Notes: generated by a model from the sequence alone, not told the origin. DNA of 64,000 nucleotides from Campylorhamphus procurvoides (GCA_013396655.1 WBMV01004887.1:1-64000); one strand, 5' to 3'; counted from the first letter of the stretch, positions 47,860-59,860 are shown. Program-made: numbers and translations.

Positions 47860-48200
47860 CCCGGTCTCATGCCGGTGAGGGGAACAGCGCGCCCCGGCAC
47901 CGCCTCTTACCCGGGTCCTGCTCCAGCCGTGCCGAGCCAACATCAGAGGAAGGGGAAAGCAGGCGGTTTCTCCATCTCACCATGAAATATCTCAGCCGGA
48001 CCGGAGGAGTTCAGGGAGGTCTTTCTGCAGCCCTCGCTCGCCTCCAGCTTAGGTTTATTTTTTCCCCCCCGAAAAGCTACTTCTCTGCTGCGACCTGCTC
48101 CTCTCCTAACTCTGCCCTGCCCACGCCAGCGCTCTCCTCCTGCCTCTGCCTCTCAGAATTTTTTGCTCCCAGGAGCGTCCATCCCACGGAGTGCTGATGT
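47860..48200 (-). promoter_or_regulatory. CpG island, candidate KCNJ4 5' exon/promoter
   Basis: The stretch is CpG-rich (AACAGCGCGCCCCGGCACCG). The minus strand carries a strong donor CCCGG|GTAAGAGG (GT at 47910-47909). The only minus-strand gene to its left that lacks a promoter is KCNJ4, and mammalian KCNJ4 also has a distant non-coding first exon. Assignment by position only. Confidence 0.35.
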
Positions 48201-50157
48201 GCCTTCGTGGCTCAGCGATGGGTTTAGGTCTCCCCCTCCTGCCTGGCTCCCTCCCTCTCTGGCATTATTTGCCCATGCCTCTCACTGCTCCCCTCCTCTA
48301 GTCTCCAGATCCCCCCTCTCCCTTCCACTCTTCCTCCCTTAGCGCTCCGCTCCCTTTCCCTGGCTGCCTCTCCCCCTCGCTGATTGCTATGCAGTCTGTA
48401 GCTGAGAAGTCAGTAACTCTGTGGTAGGATCCAACAGCTTTCCGCTACTTTAGCCCATCCTCACATGTGAGCTCAGAGCTGTGGAACCACCATGGGGGAG
48501 ACGAGAGCAACCATCAGCAGCGGGAAAGGGATGGCAGGGCCACCAGATGCCCCCAAGGAGGTGAATCCTCCTGCTAGGCTGGTGCACGGGGTTGAAATAT
48601 CCACTGTCAGGGAGGTTTTTCCCCACCTCATTTGGGGTGCTGGGCTGACACCTTGCCCTAAGGAAGGACCAGGCTCTCTCCCAGTTGATGCAGAGCACTT
48701 GCTGTGGGGCATTGCCTCCCCACCCTACAGAACTGGGGATTTCCTTCTGAAATGGGTAATGCTGGAGACAGGAGGGACCAGCCTTCAGGGCTCCAGGATG
48801 GTACACAGCTGCCCTGCCAGGAAACCTGTCCAGGAAACCTCCTCTGGATCTCCATGGCCAGCAGCATCTCAGAGGCTTTGAAGAGGTCACTTCTTGGTGG
48901 CAAGGTGAGAAGACAGGGGATTCTATTGCAGTGAAGCCAGAGGCTGAAGAGAGCCCCGACCATGCAGGCAGTGGCTGTAAGCACGGTCTCCTGGGGACAG
49001 CCCTGCTCCAGGCTGGTGTGGTTTGAGCACATGGTTTATATATTGGTGTCCCATCTGCTGTCCCCAGTGTTAAGGCCTGTGCTGAAAAATCAAAAAGTAC
49101 AAAATAATCTCTTTTTGAGTCTCCTCTGGTCTCCAATCCTGCAAGGATCATGACCTTCCTTCCCAAAATCACCCCAAGATCCCCTGACACACAGGATGCC
49201 CCCTTGCACAACACACTGTGGGGCCTGCTGTCCCCCACTGGCACCAGAGAGCACTGCCGTGGTGAGCACAGCCTGCTCCCACCTGGCAAAGCCACCACCA
49301 GGGAAGCAGAGGGTGAGTTCAGCAGCTCCATGCGGATGAGCAGCTGCAAACAAGGAGCTCATTCCACTGTGCCCGTGGCTGCTCCCTGCTGCTCCAGTGG
49401 GGAATTCTGGGGAGCTGCTGCACCTGGATGGAATGGGACTGGCCTGCCCATGCCCTCTATAGCTGTCCCTGTGGGAACCTCATGCAGATTCATAGGGGTA
49501 CTTGCTTTCCCATGGGTCTGCGTCCCAAGAGCTACGGGCCAGTAGCTGCCCATTTGCGCTGTAGCAAAGGATACCATCCCTCTGGAACAATGACAGGTCT
49601 TTCTCCTCTATGCAGTGAAGGGATGAAGATGCTGCTGAGACATCTTGTTCCTTCCTGGAGCAGGCAAAACCACCAAATAACCACACTGCCCTGTGGTCAC
49701 CTCAGCTTCAGGCTGGGTTTCCTCTTCTCTGCCTTTTCCTCCTCATTGCTGACTCCCCCCCTGAGACCTCGCCATGTTTCCCTCTGCCTGTGCAGCAGGA
49801 GGATGAATAGCTACACGTCGTGCATGGTATGGCAGCCCAGCACAGCCAAGAGGCAGCTGGCACTGCTGGAGCCATTGAGAGGGACATGGGGATGTCACAT
49901 CAAGGATGCCACTGGCCCCTCACTGTCCCTGTGCCCCCGAGATGCTGCGCCCTGACCGCCCCATGGCCACCGGCCCCAGCAGCGGGGTGGCTCACACTCG
50001 CCACCCCCGCCCGTCTCCACCAGCTCTGTCTTTAATAAGAAGCGTGGAATATTTTAGCACCTATGGAAAAGCCACCACAGACGGTGGTGGCAGCCGTTGC
50101 CAGGGAGACGCTCCCAAAAATAGCCCCACTCCGCCAACCTTTCCCAATGCTGCTGTG

Positions 50158-50365
50158 GGGATTGAGGGAGGCAAAGGGATAGAAGGATGGAAGGGTGGAG
50201 GGAAGGATGGATAGAGGGATAGATGAAGGGAGAGAAGGAGAGATAGAGAGATTGATGTTTGGAGGGATGAATGGAGGGGTGAATGGAGATGAAGGGAGGG
50301 AAGGAGAGAGGGAGGGAGGCAGAGAGGGAAGGACGGAGGGAGAGGGAGAGGTGGGTTGAGGGGGA
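50158..50365. repeat. Purine-rich GGAT/GGGA minisatellite-like tract
   Basis: About 200 bp of irregular GGATGGA, GGGATAGAT, GAAGGGAG and GGAGGGAG units on the plus strand. It produces spurious Ser/Pro/Ile/His-rich frames on the minus strand. Confidence 0.85.
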
Positions 50366-52499
50366 AGCAAGGTGAGCAAACACTGCCTGATCCCTCTCCT
50401 GCCTGGGGATGAAGAAAAGTGCTACCTTTGTGCCAGCTACCCCTGCCTGGACACCTATGGTCCCATGTTCCAGTGACACCAGCTAAGCCAGCACAAACCC
50501 TCAAGCCCTCTCTGCCCTGGGCAGTTCTATCTTTGAGTATTTAAACCAGAGAACAAAGTTTTGGACTCCTTAGCACCTGCCAAGCTCCCCTATGATCCTC
50601 CTCCAACCATTCCACTCTTGTCCCCAGGGCTCCAGGACTGCCTCAGCCAAATTGACCTGGTCATGGGGAGCAGAGATAGTGAGACACAGAGGTGGCCCAT
50701 GGTGCTCAACCCCACCAAGTTCCCCAGCCCCTCTGGGAATTCTGAACCATTTCCCTCTCTCGGATGAATCCCTGAGGCTGCCCACTCTCCCAGGAGGTCT
50801 GGATGCATCCTGAGCCACATCCTGCAGCAGAAATGGAGGGGGACACCCAGCCAGGTAACCTGGTATCAGGAAACAAATGTTTTAGTGAGAAGAAAACCCC
50901 CTTTGTCCTTCTTCTCATCCCATCATCATTGCCTCGAAGGACAAGCAGAGGTGGGGAAGGGCCCTGGATGGAGCTGCTGTTGCCTGGCCCAGAGGCTCTG
51001 CAGGAGGAGCCTTCCAGACCAGCAGAGGCAGAGAGGGAAACCCCAAAAATAGAACTAAAGGGAAGGGGGAAGAAAGATAAACCCAACAACCCCAAATTCT
51101 TGGTTTTAATGCCAAATCTCAGCTCAGTTACCTCCTTGTCACCCTGGCGACATGCCTTGTGGTCACCATGGAAACGAGAGGCATGGCGAGAGCATCACCG
51201 TGCAGGGTGGTGGCAGTACCCGGCATTATTTTGGGAGGCAGGGAGACACCCGGCGCAAGGCACTTTGTGTTGTGGAGGGAGGGAGGAGGGAAGGTTTATT
51301 TTTACTTGCTCCCACTTCATGTGCCAATTTTTTCATCTCTGAGAGCCAGGCTGCCCTTGGCCTCTTGGCAGGTTTCCCATGGTCCTCATGCATGCTGTAC
51401 AGAGATGTCCTATGGGAAGACCTCAGCCCCAACACCATTTCCTAGCTGGGTGAGCTCAATTGGACTGCTCCCATGAAGTCCCTCTGATGGTCACCTCAGC
51501 TGGTGATTCCTGGTGCCGCAGCAGGGGATAATGCCGGACTTGGATCTCATCAGTTCTTCTTGGGAAGGTGCAAGATTAAGAGAATAAACCTTAGCCACCC
51601 ACAACAGCCTTACCCCTCTGCAGTGGGCTTCCTTCCCTGGGTGAGACAAGAAGCTGCAAAGAGGAGTGCAGGGGCAAGAGAAAGATGAGGGCTCTCAGAT
51701 GTTGCACTACAGAGGCTTGGAAGGGGATCTGTTGGAAGAGAAGACCCCAAATCTCTTCCTTCCTCCAAACGTTCCATCTCTGCTCCATGGTTCAAACCTC
51801 TCTCTGTCCACTCACAAAAGGATCTGGGATACCAGGGCCCTGCAGGGCCACCAGGGCTGTGGCATGGCTTTCACAGCACCCACGTGGTCCTGCAAAGCCC
51901 TGCTGAAATCCCCAGCAGTTCCTCTCTGATGGCTGGGAACACAATTTCTGCCAGTCCCTACCCGGTCACTCCTTTGCCCATGCTCTCCTTTGGTCTAACC
52001 CACTCTTCTCCCACTACACCAACCTCTGCCTCAGTACCCTGGCAGGGCCATCCCCAGTTTCATGGGGCCAAGCAGGTGTTTTCCAACACGGCCTGTGAAT
52101 CCATCTGGAACAGCCTGATGATGCAGGTGCTGGAGCATCCTAGGGAAAACACAACTGTCAGCCTAACGGGCAGGGAGGAAATGTATGCAAATGTATTCAG
52201 AAAGGGATCTGGTGGTGCTAATAGGCTTGTTAATCCTCTCAGAAAGCACCAGGAATAATATTTTTATACTTTAATCATTAAGGATTTTACTCCAAGCAAG
52301 CCTGTAAGGACAGAAAGATACATGTAGGAGACAGCCACGGGTGATGGCTGGGGACAGGGAGGGCAGCAGCCAGAGCCAATTCTGGGGCAAGATCAGGCAG
52401 GATCACACAACCCAAGAATAACCAAATTAGCCCCACAGCCAGGATATGATTTGCTCCAGGGTGAGCTGACAAATCAGAACATCCATTTGGTGGTATTAA

Positions 52500-52615
52500 A
52501 GCAACTTAATATAAAGCTAAATAAAATAAATTTATTCATTTAATTGATTATATTTCTTATATTGCATTAAAAATATACTGTTTAATACACAATGATTAGA
52601 TATTGAATATCTCAT
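52500..52615. repeat. AT-rich low-complexity block
   Basis: About 115 bp almost wholly A/T (AAATAAAATAAATTTATTC and on), distinct from the GC-rich flanks. Confidence 0.7.
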
Positions 52616-53339
52616 TGCTGGGTCTTGATGCAGATGTTCCCTCACTGTTACCCTGTGTAACTGCTTCTCCAAGGGACAAGGTTTGTGTGAACCAGGCTGG
52701 TCACCCAGGGCTGTTCTCAATTACATTAGACCTTTCCAACTCAGTCATCACTGAGTTTCTTTCTGTGAAATCTATAAAACCAACAGCACCCATAAACTTC
52801 TTTCACTCGATGCATGTACTATGTTGTTTGCAACCCACTTGCAGGAATCCGGGATTAACATTTTCAGTGAAGTTTGTTTCAAACCAACCCTTGGGAGGAT
52901 CTTTTCTTTCCTCTGGGGCTGAGCTCTGGGATCCACATTGCTCCAGAGGTGACTCCTGAAGGCAGGGGCACCTGGTGGGGCAGCCACCACTGCTGTGAAA
53001 GGGGTGCACTGCTTTGGCAATTCGAATCCCTCCCCACTTCTTCTGCTCCAGGAGACGTGGTGGAGCACTGGGGAGAAAGCACTAGAGGTGGGATGGGGCC
53101 AGGAAGGGCAGAGGGCAGAAAGCTGCCGGCTGGGGACACAACAGGGGTTAATGCACTCGTGGCGATCTTCCCTGGGCAGCCTGGCCGTCGAGGGAGGGTG
53201 TGTCCTTAAGGCCAGACAACGGGAATCCCATTCCAGCTGCCTTTTCCCCTTTAACCACACTTCCGTGTGTAACTTGAGACAAGCTGGGGAAGGAAAAAGA
53301 GGAAGGGAAAAAAAAGAAAAAGGGGAAAATAGCGCAGTT

Positions 53340-53764
53340 ATTCCCGCCTCCTCCTCCTCCTCTCTCTCCTCCCCGGCCATCCAGGAGCCACGTCACCGAC
53401 ACCCAGCGCTGGCTCCAGGGCTGCTCAGCCTGGGGCTCTCCAGGGGACAAATCCCAACTTTCAGCCTAAAGCAGGGAGAGGAAGCTCCCTAGCCTGGGAA
53501 AGGGAACATCCACCTCGGTGGAAAAGTGTATAAGGGAGACGTCCAGCCTGGCAGGGGAAAGACCGCCACAACCAGCGGGGAGAGGAGAGCCTGAACTTTG
53601 CTCCACAATAAGGGAGTGCTCTGTGCTCGGGGAAAAGGGAAAGTTGAGCCGGAGGAGACCATTCACTCAGTTGAGGCTAGGGAGAGAAAAACTCCCTGCC
53701 CTTGCCCTCCCTGCCTGCAGAAAGCACCCCGCTCCCTTCGCCCCAGAGGAGACTCCCCACCATC
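53340..53764 (+). promoter_or_regulatory. KDELR3: KDELR3 promoter and 5' UTR region
   Basis: It contains a (CTC)n-like pyrimidine block (53345-53376), preceded at 53286-53331 by a purine run, then the UPR element and a TATA-like TATAAG at about 53529. A 5' UTR of roughly 200 bp leads to the ATG at 53765. The TSS is inferred. Confidence 0.45.
53388..53395 (-). promoter_or_regulatory. Unfolded-protein-response element (TGACGTGG) in the KDELR3 promoter
   Basis: CCACGTCA on the plus strand is TGACGTGG on the minus strand, the XBP1/ATF6 recognition sequence. It lies 370 bp upstream of the KDELR3 ATG. No CCAAT stands nine bases before it, so it is not a full ERSE. KDEL receptor 3 is known to be induced by ER stress. 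Confidence 0.55.
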
Positions 53765-53855
53765 ATGAACATCTTCCGCATCCTGGGGGATGTCTCCCAC
53801 TTGCTGGCCATCATTATTCTCCTGCTGAAGATCCTGAAGTCCAAGTCCTGTGCCG
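53765..53855 (+). CDS. KDELR3: KDELR3 exon 1
   Basis: Starts [15 protein letters not shown]; ends GCCG|GTGAGTG, splitting a Gly codon after its first base. The Met start matches the conserved family N-terminus. Confidence 0.95.
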
Positions 53856-56800
53856 GTGAGTGCTCCCGTGCCCCAGGGAAGGAGGGTGGTCTTTCTTGGA
53901 GGGCAGCTTGATGCAGGGTGCAAGCAAAAGGGGTGCTGGAAAGAATAGTGATAGCCCATACAAACCAGCAGCCCTCCCCACTGGGCTCTTGGAGGGAAGT
54001 CATCCTCCTCCTCCTCTGGGAGGTGTCTCTGCCAGAAGGAGAGGGCTGTGTTGGAAGGATGTGATGTGGCAAGGCGCAGAGCCTCGGGCAGGTGTTGGTG
54101 TTGGGGTGGTGAAGTAGAGGGCAGCAAGGCCAGAGGGAAGTGGAAAATGAGAGCAAGACATTGTGGTGGCACCAACAACCCGGAGTGAAAGCTGCTCTAG
54201 TTTGGAGGTCCTGCCAGTGGTGGACAGGTGCCAGAGGCTGCCCTGTCCTGGGGCAAGGAAATTAGGACAACAGCTTCCTGCAGGAGGATTTTGCTCAGCA
54301 TTCATAGTTTCCTTCACAATAGATTTTGGGGTTGGACTGCAGGGGGGTGTGACCATTATCACTGGTAGAGAAATGGGTGGGTGTGACTGCATCTCCCTGC
54401 CAGTGGGACCAAGCTCCATCAGTGTCCTCAGACTGGTCCCACAGCTCTTCCCTTCTGTGTTATGTGTCACATCAAGCAATTCCCAGTGAGGTGGGCAGGC
54501 AAAAAGGGGAAGTGAGGGAGGAGAAAGGCCTTTTGACGACAGTAAGGACTGAATTGGCAAAAGCAGTGAACATGCCCACTGAGTGCCAATCCCTACAGGC
54601 AGGGCTCAGTGGCATCAGCAGAAGCCTGCCCTGTTACCTGGGTGACTCCATCCAGTCATAGGGTAGGTCTAGAGCTACATCAGCACCTACATGCCAGACC
54701 TGGCTCACAAAACAACATGCATATAAACAAGTGCTTCCAAAGAAGGCATAAGGGGAAACCACCATCCTATGTGTCCTTCCTGTCATCTGCTTTACCTTCC
54801 TTTTGTCTCCCTGCCATGCAGGAATCTCTGGGAAGAGTCAGATTCTTTTTGCCCTCGTCTTCACAACCCGCTACCTGGACCTGTTCACAAACTTCATCTC
54901 TGTTTATAACACTGTGATGAAGGTAAGGAGAGGGCAGTGCAGCAGCAGAGGTTCCCCTCAGCTCACTGTGGTTTCTCAGGGACGTGAGAGTACGTAGTCA
55001 CTAAGTGAGGTTTTCAGCCAGGAAGGGTGGATGAAGATGCTTCCTTTGGTGTCACTGGCCCTCCACTAATAAAAAAAAACCCCTCATCACAGTCAGTGAG
55101 TGATCTGAGCCACACTTCATGCCACTAAAACCAGAATGAGACTCTGTGAACCAAGTCTGGGAGTTCTTGCACAGCAGGAGCATTAACAGAAAGCTGCCAC
55201 CAAGCCAACCTCTTCACACAGAGCCCCAGAGGGACTCAAACACGTGTGATCCTCATGGTGGGGGAAGCTTTACCTGACCACTAGAGTATCCCCAGCAGAA
55301 GTCATTCCTTAAGGCAGTACAGGAAAAGCATTCACCACTCTCTCACCTTGGCACGGCCCCACCAGAACCAGGTTTACAGATCTCTGGCAAAGCCATCCTC
55401 TCTTTTAGAAGGTGCAATTGCAGGTGAGGTCTTGTCGTCTCACTTCTCTCCCCCAGGTAATTTTTTTGATATGCGCCTATGTCACCGTGTACATGATCTA
55501 CGTGAAATTTCGGAAAACATTTGACAGCGAGAATGACTCCTTTCGCCTCGAGTTCCTGCTGGTCCCCGTCACAGGCCTGTCATTTCTGGAGAACCACAGC
55601 TTCACCCCTTTGGAGGTAAGGAAAAGCTGAAGCAGGAAAAGGGAAGCAGCAGCCTTGCACCAGGCAGCAGAGGGAGAAGCATTTTGAATAGCTGAGATTT
55701 TTAACAGTAAAAGCAGGCAGGAAAGGCAAAGTTGGCAGGCCTTGAAGATGTTCAACACTGTCTCCTCTCAGTCCCAGCACAGCAGGCTCATTTTCCCCAA
55801 CTTCAGCAGCACTGCTCATCCCACTTGCACATCAGTGCTTTGCCAAACAAAAAGCTTTGAGTCTTAACACATATTAACCAGCACCGACTCCCCACTGCCT
55901 TCATTTTGCACCTTACAGATACTCTGGACTTTCTCCATCTACTTGGAGTCCGTGGCTATCCTTCCTCAGCTCTTCATGATCAGCAAGACAGGGGAAGCAG
56001 AGACCATCACGACGCACTACCTTTTCTTCCTGGGCCTCTACCGAGCTCTCTACATTGCCAACTGGGTCTGGCGCTACCACACAGAGAATTTCTACGACCA
56101 GATTGCTGTAGTTTCCGGGGTGGTACAAACCATCTTCTACTGTGACTTCTTCTATCTCTACGTCACGAAAGGTAGGCAAATACCTCAGTATAAATCTGAA
56201 ATGTTCATTCAATACTCTTGCAATATACGGTGGAGCTGCAGCTTGCCATGCGTTAATCCTTGCATGACTTTACTGTTTGCTGTATTTGTGATGCACATTT
56301 TGCACCTGAAGTCCAGTTTAAAAAACGTATCTGTTGAACACAAGTGGGCATCACTGCTCACAAGGCTTTAGAAGTGCGTGTAAAACACAGCAGATATTAA
56401 ACCAGAGCTAAGCCTGGTTTAACCCCACCTTGGGAAGTTAAAAACCGAGGTACATTCAATTCTATATACATTTTGAAAGATTATGAATCACGCAAAAAAA
56501 AAAAAATTGAGGGGGAAAAAATAGCTACAGGCAGACAATGTACCTGAGAAAGCAACTGCAGACATATGGAGATATTATTAAGCCCAGTTTTCCTTTGATG
56601 GGAAAGATGTAACATTGTCAAGAACTAATTCTGTAGGAAGATGGGCATCTGCACAAAAAACACACTCCTGCTTTCTAAAATCAGATGCCCCTTCCAGTGC
56701 TATGTTTTGGTAAATGGCTACACATCAGAGCTAACAAGTGCACCGAGGGCATAAATCCTGGTAGAACACACTGTGGTTTGCTGAGGCTAAATTACACTTT

Positions 56801-59069
56801 GAAACATCTTTCTGTTGAGGAGGATGGAATTAGATTAAATCAGCCGAGTGGACAACTATTTTCTAGTCTGCCAAAAGCAGCAGTGATGGTCCATGTTTGA
56901 TGTTTCAAGGAGTGGATTTTTGGTAGCTTCATGCAATATACCTGCTGATAGAGAGGTGACAGGAGCACTGAGCAGGTGGCTGGCCTTGGCAGATTAAGAC
57001 TTCCTTCTGTCATTTAATATTTTTGTAGCCAGAAAATTACTTTGTAAAACTGCCCCACGTCAATTCCTTTTTTTACCTTTTCTAAACTAATTCCCATTTT
57101 AGCTTTGCTCAATTCATGTGCCCTGTGTCCTTCTGCATTTTGTGAGAAACCCATACCCTTTGTAGTTGTGATGATGGAACAAAAGGGGGAAAAAACACAA
57201 CTGCTGGCTTTCAGTCTCACACCAGTAGTGACAGAGCTGCAAAATTTAGATGATACAGGAGGCAGAAGAAAATACATTTGTCGGTGGAACATCACAGCAG
57301 GAAGAGTATTGCCTTTTTTTTTTTCCCTTTCCTCTCTTCTTTTACACAAATGTTCTGGATCATGGGAGAGAAATAGTGTCTGAAGATATGCAAATGCTTT
57401 GCAGTCATTTATGAGCCAAAAATATTATAGCAGGTTGCATCTCTCTTACATTCTTTCAAAAACCCCAACTTTTCAAAACATTTCTAACACTGAAGAGTTC
57501 AGACAAAAGGGCAGCAATGCTGCAAAAAGAAAAAAAAAAGGAAAAAATGTGTTATATAAAGAAATGTATTAAATAAGACTTCAGAGCCTATACCAAAGCA
57601 TTGCAAAGGGATTTTTATAGAACGCTACTTCTTTTTATCTTGTTTTCGAAACTAGATGGGCTCCTTTCTGTTTAACACAAGGACATGAAAGGTATCCCGA
57701 GGAAGCTTCCAGCTCCCCAAAGTTTGTATTTCACAGAACAGCCAGGATTGGGAGCAGATGGGGGAAGGAGAGGGAGAATCACCTAATGCATGCTCCTGTT
57801 CACAGCTCATTGTTCAAGGTCCTGTCCAGTCAGGTTTCTGGGCTGTCTACAGGATGCAGCCTCTCTGGGCAATCTGTGCTGGTGTCTGACCACCCTCTGT
57901 AAAATATTGTTTTTTGATGTTGAAGTGGAATTTCCTATTGCCCCTTGCCCTGCCACTAGGCACCACTCAGCAGTCTGGGTGTGTCTCCTTTACTGCTCCC
58001 ATCAGGCATTTGTACATACGGGTAAGATCCTGCTCAGCCTTCTCAAGGCTGAAGAGTCTCAGATCACAGCCTGTGCTTACATCAGATGCTCCTGCAGTCC
58101 TTCTTGACTTGCTCCAGTATGTCCTTCTCTGGTTCTGAGAGCCCAGACTTGAACCCATCACTTCAGCTGTGGCCTCCCCGAGGCTGAGTAGAGAGAAAGG
58201 ACCACGCTCCTGGTCCTGCTGCTCCAGAGGCCATTTAGTTCTTTGCCACGAGGACACACCGGTGGCTTGTGTTCAACTTGGTGTCTACTGACACACACTA
58301 GGGCCTCTTCTGGCAGCCCCCAGCACATACTTGTGCCTGGGGTTGTTCCACCCCAGGGGCAGGATGTCCATTTGCCTTCACCAATTTTCACAAGTTCCGC
58401 CAAGCCAATCTCTCCAGCCTGGCATGGTCCCTCCAGCCCCACCTGGTCCATCAGGCACTCCCTTCCCTGTGTGGTGCATTGTCAGCACATCACTGCCCTT
58501 TCCTGGCACCCAACAGAGGCAGGCCCCAGCACCCACCCCCAGGGCACACACCCATACCACGCCGACAGCCACCCCACCACAGACCAACACGGGTCCAGGG
58601 CAGTCGCTGCTCCCTCCATCCCATCTAAGCCTGTGGTCCTCTGGCATTTCCCAGAGGCAGCCCTGCCATCCCAACTTTGAGATCAGATGGGGTGGGGCAG
58701 ACTCAGGGGGGTCTGGCCACAGTATTAAGGCCATGCTCTACATCAAAAGGAGGGGAAAGCACTGAAAATAGCACATCATTTAGAAAAACAAATTAAGAGG
58801 GTCCACACATGAAAAAAAGTAACCATGAAAGAGGAAAGTTTTCTATTAGCATAAAGAATAAAATAGTTGTGGAATCCCCTCTTAGCAGAAACTCTGTAGT
58901 GGTTGCCTCCCATTTGCAGTTTGCAAACCTGGCACCCCACTATCCCATGCTCTAAATAGCAATATAGAAAAAATGAAGTAAAACAGTTGAATTCCCTGAA
59001 GTTCATTCACTACCTTTTCTCTTTGCAGTCCTAAAAGGAAAGAAGCTAAGTCTCCCCATGCCTGTTTGA
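53765..59069 (+). CDS. KDELR3: KDEL ER-protein retention receptor 3, complete, five exons, 214 aa
   Basis: Exons 53765-53855, 54822-54922, 55457-55615, 55919-56171 and 59029-59069 (91, 101, 159, 253, 41 bp) join with GT-AG boundaries to 645 bases: 214 residues plus stop, the usual family length. KDEL receptors are seven-helix proteins of the cis-Golgi that capture escaped ER proteins carrying C-terminal KDEL signals and return them in COPI vesicles. Visible features are [20 protein letters not shown] at the start, [80 protein letters not shown], and the tail [17 protein letters not shown] with the COPI-binding lysines. The PM-P tail and RKTFDSEND favour KDELR3 over KDELR1/2 (from memory). Plus strand, convergent with DDX17. 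Confidence 0.97.
53856..54821 (+). other. KDELR3: KDELR3 intron 1
   Basis: GTGAGTG to CTGCCATGCAG; nothing recognised inside. Confidence 0.9.
54822..54922 (+). CDS. KDELR3: KDELR3 exon 2
   Basis: Acceptor CTGCCATGCAG, donor ATGAAG|GTAAGG. Encodes (G)[19 protein letters not shown] through YNTVMK, including the second helix region. Confidence 0.96.
54923..55456 (+). other. KDELR3: KDELR3 intron 2
   Basis: GTAAGG to CTCCCCCAG; nothing recognised inside. Confidence 0.9.
55457..55615 (+). CDS. KDELR3: KDELR3 exon 3
   Basis: Acceptor CTCTCCCCCAG, donor GAG|GTAAGG. Encodes [40 protein letters not shown] and [12 protein letters not shown]; 53 codons in phase 0. Confidence 0.96.
55616..55918 (+). 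other. KDELR3: KDELR3 intron 3
   Basis: GTAAGG to CACCTTACAG; nothing recognised inside. Confidence 0.9.
55919..56171 (+). CDS. KDELR3: KDELR3 exon 4
   Basis: Acceptor GCACCTTACAG, donor AAAG|GTAGGC. Encodes [40 protein letters not shown] and on to DFFYLYVTK plus one base. The donor is GTAGGC, weaker than the others. Confidence 0.95.
56172..59028 (+). other. KDELR3: KDELR3 intron 4
   Basis: A 2.86 kb intron that contains a CR1 copy on the opposite strand (57800-58470) and otherwise unremarkable AT-rich sequence. Confidence 0.9.
57800..58470 (-). mobile_element. CR1 LINE fragment in KDELR3 intron 4
   Basis: The plus strand reads as the reverse complement of CR1: GGTGTCTGACCACCCTCTGT, GATCCTGCTCAGCCTTCTCA, TTGCTCCAGTATGTCC, TGTGGCCTCCCCGAGGCTGA and GTGCCTGGGGTTGTTCCACC. 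It is internally shortened, since several consensus blocks follow one another too closely, and it lies antisense to KDELR3. Confidence 0.88.
59029..59069 (+). CDS. KDELR3: KDELR3 exon 5 (terminal)
   Basis: Acceptor CTTTTCTCTTTGCAG; it completes Val and encodes [12 protein letters not shown] then TGA (59067-59069). This is the cytosolic tail with the lysines needed for COPI retrieval. Confidence 0.95.
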
Positions 59070-59860
59070 AGACATTCCACAGACAGCACAAGAAATTCCA
59101 AAGACGAAGCTTTTAAGATCACAGCTTTCCTTTCCTGGCCCTTTTTGACTAACGGATGGCTCAGTCAAGTTTCAACCCTGTGCCAGGAAGATGATGAGGC
59201 TTGGAAAGCTGAAATGCTTTTCATCCATGAGACTCTTCCCCTCCATTTTTTTATTTCTTCTCACTTGAATTTGGTGCTAGTGTTAAGTAGTGCTGGCCAA
59301 TACTGAAGTAGTGCAAATTATTCTCTCCTGACTCTTCCCAGCATCTACCTCCAAAACACATCTCTACCCTGAGGCAGTACAAGGGAGTACAAGGGAAATT
59401 GTCACTCCCTTTAGTCCTCTGGCAAGTACCCATCATAAAAGGACCATGGTACTATTAAGTCTGATAGAAGAGACAAAAGCCACAGACCTATTTCTCAGGT
59501 GCCCATATCTGACACAGCAGATGCTACAAACTGTTATTTTAACTCTGTATGAACTAACACACTCCGGAAAATTAACTCTACCTGACTCTCTCTCTATTCA
59601 GGTCCTGTAACATTCAAGAAAAATACATTCCCTTTGAATGACATGAATCTTCCAGTGCTGCAAATCTTCAAACATATCCCTCCCCCTCTCACTTTCAGTT
59701 CTTCATAACCTAGAGAGAAAAACAATTTCAATTAAAATTCAGCGGGCTGCCAGAGGTGTTTCCATCTCCTTGCATTTGACTTTTAAGAACTGGGAAAAAC
59801 AGGGGCAAAGACAGCTTTACATACCAAAAATAAAGACAAAGTTCACAATTTATTGACAAC
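59070..59860 (+). other. KDELR3: KDELR3 3' UTR (end inferred)
   Basis: About 0.8 kb after the stop; the first canonical AATAAA on the plus strand is at 59829-59834. Cleavage would fall around 59845-59865, inside the poly(A) region of the convergent DDX17. Confidence 0.6.
59829..59834 (+). terminator. KDELR3: KDELR3 poly(A) signal AATAAA
   Basis: The only AATAAA found on the plus strand between the stop codon and this point. Confidence 0.6.

Larger units (their letters stand above)
40035..53100. other. Gene-poor stretch between the LTR and KDELR3
   Basis: About 13 kb without recognised coding sequence. It contains a CpG island near 47860-48200, a smaller CpG-rich segment at 45840-46130, a purine-rich minisatellite at 50158-50365, an AT-rich block at 52500-52615 and a homeobox/E-box-rich, possibly conserved, segment at 42300-42760. 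Frames up to about 300 codons (48450-49349 minus) show no domain pattern. Confidence 0.65.

Noticed and set aside
48450..49349. 299-codon minus-strand frame
   Set aside because: No recognisable motif, no splice support, and overlapping frames of similar length on both strands; likely chance in GC-rich DNA.
40000..50000. REST/RE1 silencer for KCNJ4
   Set aside because: Only partial TTCAGCA-type half sites were found; no convincing 21-bp match.
50032..50504. Minus-strand frames rich in IHPS/PSLP
   Set aside because: Translation of the GGAT/GGGA purine minisatellite.
53374..53392. Full ERSE (CCAAT-N9-CCACG) in the KDELR3 promoter
   Set aside because: The five bases at the right spacing are CGGCC, not CCAAT; only the UPRE-type half is present.
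55943..56371. 142-codon frame continuing past KDELR3 exon 4
   Set aside because: Residues after YVTKG are intron read-through; the conserved tail is in the exon at 59029.
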